Shown in pieces: positions 59,121 through 64,000 of a stretch of DNA of 64,000 nt. The notes under the pieces are model-generated. The model was not told where the DNA came from. It searched no databases and saw only the letters and a list, made by a program, of their open reading frames with translations. The stretch comes from Aureicoccus marinus (lineage in GTDB: Bacteria > Bacteroidota > Bacteroidia > Flavobacteriales > Flavobacteriaceae): NCBI RefSeq assembly GCF_002954325.1, contig NZ_MQVX01000001.1:77840-141839 (forward strand). Direction: 5' to 3'. Positions within the stretch are counted from its first letter, which is position 1, and every line of letters starts with the position of its first letter. The position numbers were made by a program, and so were the translations under genes.

Positions 59121-59990
59121 TTGAAAACGACCAGACTCTTGTTGACCTTCTTTCTGCTGTGGCTTTCAGGCTATCTTCAGGACGACCTAGAGACCGGTTT
59201 GGCTTACTTTGGAATTCTCACTTTGGGCCTGCTTCATGGCGCAAATGATCTTTCTATTTTGAAGAAAAAAGCGGACAAACAAGAGGTAAAGTCCAAGTTA
59301 TGGATGAATATTCTGCTTTATGTGGGGAGTCTGATCGCCGTACTTCTTCTATTTTTACAGTTACCGATTTTGGCACTTCCTGCTTTTATTATCCTTAGTG
59401 CCTATCACTTCGGTGAACAACATTGGAAATCCCAAACCAGTTTACCTGATCCCCTTTCCTCTCTTTTCTATCTGGCTTACGGAGGGACTATATTATTTAT
59501 GATATTTTACATTGAGTTAGGTAGTGTGTTGCCTTTGATTAGCGATTTACTTCCGATGGATCTGCCAGATCAATTTATCGGATATGGTCTCAAGGGTTTT
59601 GGGGGAATATTCTTACTACTCTTGCTGCTCAACGCCTGGATCCGTAAGGATGGACGCTTGGTTCTCCTAGAATTGTTTTATCTGGGAATACTGGCCATTG
59701 TTATCCATCAAAGTTCTCTTTTGATGGGCTTTGCTTTGTACTTTGTTCTCTGGCACAGTTTACCCTCCTTGGCGGACCAATTGCGTTTTTTGTATGGAGG
59801 GATCGACCGGGCTGCAGCCGTTCAGTATTGGAGGGATTCAAGGTTATATTGGTTTATGGCCTTGATAGGACTCGCCCTTTTTTACTTCTTATTTCAGGGG
59901 CAGCACGAGTTCTTGGAGACTTTTTTAATCAGTTTTTTAGCGGCGGTGACTTTTCCACATGTAGTGGTTATGCACCGGATGGAGCACTAG
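59121..59990 (+). CDS. blh: Beta-carotene 15,15'-dioxygenase, Brp/Blh type
   Basis: 289 residues from a TTG start at 59121; an ATG 11 bases upstream is out of frame and stops after four codons, and the next in-frame Met is ~60 residues in, past the first helix, so TTG is the credible start. Polytopic membrane protein with the Brp/Blh histidines: GLLHGANDLSILKKK, AYHFGEQHW, VLWHSLPSLADQL and FPHVVVMHRM. It cleaves beta-carotene into two retinal molecules for the divergent proteorhodopsin. No crt genes are in the window. It overlaps the end of the TonB receptor gene by 4 bases. Confidence 0.9.
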   Translation: MKTTRLLLTFFLLWLSGYLQDDLETGLAYFGILTLGLLHGANDLSILKKKADKQEVKSKLWMNILLYVGSLIAVLLLFLQLPILALPAFIILSAYHFGEQHWKSQTSLPDPLSSLFYLAYGGTILFMIFYIELGSVLPLISDLLPMDLPDQFIGYGLKGFGGIFLLLLLLNAWIRKDGRLVLLELFYLGILAIVIHQSSLLMGFALYFVLWHSLPSLADQLRFLYGGIDRAAAVQYWRDSRLYWFMALIGLALFYFLFQGQHEFLETFLISFLAAVTFPHVVVMHRMEH

Positions 59991-62524
59991 AAGGATACCC
60001 GAAAACTCAGGTTGGGTGTGATGCCGAGGGATAGGTTTTCTATTTCCTCTAACTCATCGTTCGTATTTAAGCGGTAGTAACGGTCGAGGATATTCGTTCT
60101 GTTGAGCATATTAAGTAAAGAAACACCCGCTTGAGCCTTAATTCTTTGTTTAAGCCTAAAATTGTAGATAGCGGAGCCATCAACCCTCCAATAGAGGGGG
60201 AGTACCTCACTGTTCGGCTCCAAATAGCGGATTTCAGCAGGTACACTTGAACTATCAATGCTATCGGCGGGGGTATAGGGTTTTCCGCTGCGCAGGTTTA
60301 ATCCAATCCCTAGTTTTAGCTGATCAATACGGTAGGTGCTGGCCAGTGTAAGGGTGTGCCTTATATCCAAATTGTTGGGGAAGCTCGGAGGAATCAGCCC
60401 ATCGAAGTTGTAATCGTTTTTATTGAAGGTGTAGCTGAGCCAAGTGCTGTAATTACCACCCTTTTGATTGACGAGTAACTCAAGCCCCCGAACCGCATAG
60501 TTGCCGATTTCTCCATTGAATTGGTTCTGATTCTGAAACCCTTGAGTGGAGGTCGAAATCCCTTCTACGCGTTTATAAAAACCTTCCAGTCCTATATAGA
60601 GGTCGTTCTTCTCGTAATTTAAACCCACAGAAACCTGACGGCCTAATGTAACAGGTAAGGTCAATCCATCCGAAAGGATCCATCGTCTTTTTTCAATGCC
60701 AAAAAAGTTCTGCTCCAAATCAATGATTTGTTGACTTATCTGGCTTTTAAACTCACCGAGTACTTCTGCGCGCAGATGATCGCTTATTCTCCAATTGAGG
60801 TTAATTCGCGGTTCGACCAGCAAACGGGTAAAGGTGTCCAGGTTCTCATAGCTGTTGATCCTAACCCCTGCACGGGCAAAAAACTTTTTTGAAAAAGAGC
60901 TGTGCTCTAATTCACTAAATAAGGATTGGTTCCAGATGACCCCTTTAATCCGGCTCTGAAAGAAGGGTTGATTCAAGACTGTGATATTGGCGATCCCTGT
61001 TTCGACAAATTGATACCCATTGCGGAAGAGCCATTCGCTGTTGAGTCGGTAATCTGCCTGTACTTTGATGGCTGTTTCAAGGACTTCGTTGTTTTGCAAG
61101 AGCTGCTGTTGCCCGCCTGAATTATTCGAAACAGCATCTAATCGGTAACGAGTGGAATAGGCTTCGGTAAAGGTAGAAAAGGCCCTGGACCAATTATTCT
61201 TAAGCTGAACACCAAACGAGAGGTGAGACTGATCCAGGCGGTTGTCTTGGTTCACCGTCTCGGTCAGGTTGTAATTTAAACGGTTATCGATGGCTAAAAA
61301 GCTGGCCCTGAACAGGTGGTCTTCGTTAAAATCGTAAAGTACTTTGGCCGCAAAATCGGTGAAATAAAAATCTTCTTCTACTTCCTGTTGAGTGCTGGAG
61401 TTGCCTTCCAGTTCGGTGTCCTGAAAAGCTCTTTGGGTAAACTGTTGATAGGTTGGGGTGTTCAAGAAATCGGTCAATGAGCGTCGGCCGGAAAATTGGA
61501 GAGCGAGATCCGGCAAAAGGTTGACTTGTCCAAACACATCCCCGCTGATAAAGCTAAGGCCTGCACCACCAAAAAAGTCGTCCTGGATCTCGTTTTCGGT
61601 TTCCATTAAAATGCTTCCGCTCACTCCATCACCGTAATAAGCTGGTGTACCATTTTTGTAGAGGGTTACTTCTTTGGTCAGGTAGGGATTAAAGGCCGAA
61701 ATCAAACCGAAAAAATGTCCGGATTGATACATCTTTATCCCATTCCAATACACGAGGTTCTGGTCGTTGGTACCCCCTCGAATATTGATGGTAGAAACCG
61801 TTTCGTTAATACTTTTTACTCCTGGTAAGGCTTGAAGTGTTTGCAGTACATCGGGCTCACTTAATCCCGGTAGAATGCCAAAGTCTGCAGGTCTGAGCAA
61901 GATGCTGGCGTCTTGTTGCTTTTCGATTCCCGAAGTCAGGACCTGGTAGACAACAACCTCTTCTAATTGCTGGTATTTTTCGGATAGTAGAATTTGTGCA
62001 CAAGCCCCTTTACCCAGTAAATCATTTACCTTTACATAGCGGGTGATGTGCCCCAGGTAACGCACTTTTAAGGTGGCAGAGCGCTCTACTTCCTGCAGGA
62101 CAAAGCGTCCATCAGCATCGGTGACCAGGGCCTCTTCGCTGCCCAGTACCTCCACCGTGGCTCCCGGCACACGATTTCGGGCATAATTATCTAATACACG
62201 ACCGCAAATTCTTATCGTAGGCGTTTTTACCAGACCGTAATAACGATCACTTATTTTTCGAATTTGGAGGTGGGTTTGGCGGTAGAGATCACTTAATACG
62301 GTTTCCAGATCTCCTTCCTTCAAAGGGGTAACCACCAGGTCTTCTATTTCGGAATTGACATAGGAAAAACGAACCTCAAAACGGGTTTCAAGTTCTTTCA
62401 AATAGGCTGAAAGACTTGTAGAACCGATCGATTGGGCCTTCAGGGGAAGAAACCCCAGAATCAAGATAACCCAGAGTGCACTACGGAGTGTTCGTCGCAT
62501 AGAAAAGTACCTTCTTCCCATCAC
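59987..62524 (-). CDS. TonB-dependent receptor with STN signalling domain (FecA-like)
   Basis: 845 residues. The start at 62524 overlaps the FecR stop by 44 bases; an internal ATG at 62500 (MRRTLRSALWVILILG) is a fully plausible alternative. Signal peptide, STN/secretin-like domain (about 34-93, YLKELETRFEVRFSYVN), CarboxypepD_reg-like domain (about 105-185, ICGRVLDNYARNRVPGATV), plug domain (VLQTLQALPGVKSINETVST, INIRGGTNDQNLVYWNGIKM) and a beta-barrel ending NLSFRVSF. In FecIRA systems the STN domain contacts the anti-sigma protein when ligand binds. Ligand unknown. Confidence 0.9.
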   Translation of the reverse strand: MMGRRYFSMRRTLRSALWVILILGFLPLKAQSIGSTSLSAYLKELETRFEVRFSYVNSEIEDLVVTPLKEGDLETVLSDLYRQTHLQIRKISDRYYGLVKTPTIRICGRVLDNYARNRVPGATVEVLGSEEALVTDADGRFVLQEVERSATLKVRYLGHITRYVKVNDLLGKGACAQILLSEKYQQLEEVVVYQVLTSGIEKQQDASILLRPADFGILPGLSEPDVLQTLQALPGVKSINETVSTINIRGGTNDQNLVYWNGIKMYQSGHFFGLISAFNPYLTKEVTLYKNGTPAYYGDGVSGSILMETENEIQDDFFGGAGLSFISGDVFGQVNLLPDLALQFSGRRSLTDFLNTPTYQQFTQRAFQDTELEGNSSTQQEVEEDFYFTDFAAKVLYDFNEDHLFRASFLAIDNRLNYNLTETVNQDNRLDQSHLSFGVQLKNNWSRAFSTFTEAYSTRYRLDAVSNNSGGQQQLLQNNEVLETAIKVQADYRLNSEWLFRNGYQFVETGIANITVLNQPFFQSRIKGVIWNQSLFSELEHSSFSKKFFARAGVRINSYENLDTFTRLLVEPRINLNWRISDHLRAEVLGEFKSQISQQIIDLEQNFFGIEKRRWILSDGLTLPVTLGRQVSVGLNYEKNDLYIGLEGFYKRVEGISTSTQGFQNQNQFNGEIGNYAVRGLELLVNQKGGNYSTWLSYTFNKNDYNFDGLIPPSFPNNLDIRHTLTLASTYRIDQLKLGIGLNLRSGKPYTPADSIDSSSVPAEIRYLEPNSEVLPLYWRVDGSAIYNFRLKQRIKAQAGVSLLNMLNRTNILDRYYRLNTNDELEEIENLSLGITPNLSFRVSF

Positions 62525-63422
62525 GGGTATACCGCAACTGGGTTGGAATACTAATACTTTCTAACGCTAAATTCAAGTCTGTGTTGCTAAAACTTCCACT
62601 AAAAAGTGTGTTGAGGTCCACACCATCCTGATCAACGTCTACATCAAATTGGCGCTGTAATTCGTTAAGTACGATCTTGAGCGGTACGCTGTTGAAGCTA
62701 CTTTCTTTACTCATCCAGCTAGGGACAGCTCCTTCCGAAACTTTTTGTTCTTCCCAATTGCCATCGAGAATCTGTACGGCTTCTCCCGGTATCAACACCA
62801 GTTTTTTCAGCCCTTGTTGCACCTGCACTTTGCCTTCAAAACAGCTCACTTCCAAGAGGCCCTTTCGTTGTCTTACATTGAATTCTGTTCCCAAAACGGC
62901 AATGGCGCCTAGGCTGGTTTCCACGGTGAATTTGGACCCTTTAGCGACCTTAAAATAGGCTTCTCCTTCCAATTCGAGACGACGGTTTTCTTCCCATTCG
63001 CCTTGCTCATAGGACAGGGTACTTTTGGCATTGAGAACTACTTCAGATTGATCTGGCAGGTTTAAATTGAGTTGTTGAGCCACTTCAGAAGTAAAGCTTG
63101 TGGCCTGGGAGTTGAGGTATACATAAGAAATACCCAACATGACCACGATGATGGCCGCAATCTTGAGGAAAGGACGGAAGGGTTCCATCCAGTGAACAGG
63201 CGTACTGTCCATTTCAATCACAGGCTGCTCGTCAGTCGCTTCATTTTTGACTTCTTGAAGCTTGTTCCAAACCTCCTCTGCCTCAAATTCTGGGGCGCGT
63301 AACAGGGTGCTCTCTTCTGCAATGCGCTTGTAGAGGGCATAGTCCGCTGATGCGACAAAGGCTTTTTGCTCTTCTTCACTCAGCTCTCCGTTGAGCCATT
63401 TTGCCAGGTGATTATCTTCCAT
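62481..63422 (-). CDS. FecR-family anti-sigma factor with DUF4974
   Basis: 313 residues. Cytoplasmic N-terminal region with AKWLNGELSEEEQKAF, one membrane helix (about 86-104), FecR domain (QLNLPDQSEVVLNAKSTLSY, GEAYFKVAKGSKFTVE, TEFNVRQRKGLLEVSCFEGK) and a C-terminal DUF4974 (VPLKIVLNELQRQFDVDV to LRYTRDGKKVLFYA). It would hold the sigma factor until its receptor signals. The gap to the sigma gene (61 bases) has a GGGTAG/CTACCC hairpin with a 9-base loop. Confidence 0.9.
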   Translation of the reverse strand: MEDNHLAKWLNGELSEEEQKAFVASADYALYKRIAEESTLLRAPEFEAEEVWNKLQEVKNEATDEQPVIEMDSTPVHWMEPFRPFLKIAAIIVVMLGISYVYLNSQATSFTSEVAQQLNLNLPDQSEVVLNAKSTLSYEQGEWEENRRLELEGEAYFKVAKGSKFTVETSLGAIAVLGTEFNVRQRKGLLEVSCFEGKVQVQQGLKKLVLIPGEAVQILDGNWEEQKVSEGAVPSWMSKESSFNSVPLKIVLNELQRQFDVDVDQDGVDLNTLFSGSFSNTDLNLALESISIPTQLRYTRDGKKVLFYATNTP

Positions 63423-63483
63423 GACGTTTTTCTTTACAACTCTAAAACAACCGGGTAGAAAAAAACCCTACCCCGTTTCGAAT

Positions 63484-63984
63484 TTATATTCCTTCTATCT
63501 GTTCTCGCAGTGTTTTTAAAGCCAAGTGCATCCGCTTTTCGATGGCCTTGACACTGACCCCTTCCATTTCTGCAATCTCAGCATACTTTTTTCCGTCGAT
63601 GCGGTTGAGTAAAAAAGTTGCTCGCTGGTTTTCGGGAAGGGCATTGAGTGCGTTTTTGAGTTTCTCCTGAAACTGGTTGTGTTCCATGAGGTACTCCGGC
63701 GATTCGTGCGTCATCGACTTTTGGTGTCGATCCGCGTATTTGAGTCGCACTTTTTCTGCCTTAAGGGTGTTGAGGTAGAGATTATTGGCTACCGTATACA
63801 AAAAGGAACGCGCCTTTTCGGGTTGCACCTTGGCACAGTTCTCCCATAACCTTACAAAAGCCTCCTGAACGGTGTCGTGGGCTTTTTCAGAGTTTCCGAA
63901 TTTATAATAGATGTAATTATAAATCGTTTTGGAATGGGTTTCGAACAATTGGCTGTAGACCTGTTCTTCACAAACGTGATCCAT
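63484..63984 (-). CDS. ECF RNA polymerase sigma factor
   Basis: 166 residues, complete. Region 2 (YNYIYYKFGNSEKAHDTVQE, then AFVRLWENCAKVQ) and region 4 (LNALPENQRATFLLNRIDGK, then YAEIAEMEGVSVKAIEKRMH, helix-turn-helix). The Bacteroidota RpoE/FecI group matches its FecR and TonB-receptor neighbours. Only 16 bases of upstream sequence are visible, so its promoter cannot be judged. Confidence 0.93.
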   Translation of the reverse strand: MDHVCEEQVYSQLFETHSKTIYNYIYYKFGNSEKAHDTVQEAFVRLWENCAKVQPEKARSFLYTVANNLYLNTLKAEKVRLKYADRHQKSMTHESPEYLMEHNQFQEKLKNALNALPENQRATFLLNRIDGKKYAEIAEMEGVSVKAIEKRMHLALKTLREQIEGI

Positions 63985-64000
63985 AAGAGCGCCTTAGTTG

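Noticed and set aside
63453-63473. GGGTAG/CTACCC hairpin between sigma and FecR genes as a terminator
   Set aside because: The stem is only 6 bp, the T run is in the loop rather than after it, and the genes are in one unit.

Overview
The window comes from a marine, proteorhodopsin-bearing member of the Bacteroidota, most likely Flavobacteriia. The evidence is a type IX secretion C-terminal domain at the left edge, a SusC/SusD pair, a FecI/FecR/TonB-receptor locus with DUF4974 and STN domains, promoters of the Bacteroidota form TTTG-N19-TAnnTTTG, zinc-free L36 and S14, and a flavobacterial-type green-tuned proteorhodopsin next to blh. I cannot name a genus. Base composition was not computed.

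Layout. 1-18.8 kb is mixed housekeeping and envelope genes: a giant alpha-2-macroglobulin, an Mpl-like Mur ligase, RadC, a frameshifted polysaccharide-deacetylase-like gene, a YjjG-type HAD phosphatase, a lipoprotein coupled to a frameshifted DUF5723 gene, RarA, a rhomboid protease and an RlmB-type methyltransferase. 18.8-27.6 kb (minus strand) holds a SusC-SusD-lipoprotein unit closed by a terminator, then an arylsulfotransferase-family lipoprotein followed by two tandem secreted paralogues of unknown function, closed by a second terminator. 27.9-45.1 kb is one long plus-strand block running rpsL-rpsG-fusA-rpsJ, the S10/spc genes to secY-infA-rpmJ, then the alpha-operon genes to rpoA-rplQ. 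It starts at a near-perfect promoter and ends at a strong terminator. 45.1-50.7 kb carries carA, eno, an orphan starch/glycogen-synthase-like gene and gltA.

50.7-63.98 kb is the more accessory end: two guanidine-modifying-family hydrolases (DDAH/ADI-like and CtlX) in tandem, a BCCT transporter convergent to them, a carboxypeptidase-regulatory-domain secreted protein, argS, proteorhodopsin with divergent blh (retinal synthesis), and a sigma factor / anti-sigma / signalling TonB receptor cluster.

The most notable unexplained structure lies inside the ribosomal block. The 187-bp rpsJ-rplC gap is packed with hairpins (two with GNRA loops, one terminator-like with a T7 tail and a 9-bp mutually exclusive partner). 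The rpsK-rpsD gap folds into a bulged three-part stem directly before rpsD. Both look like ribosomal-protein leader RNAs. No tRNA, rRNA, CRISPR array, insertion sequence or prophage was recognised. Genes are tightly packed, and five convergent pairs overlap at their 3' ends.
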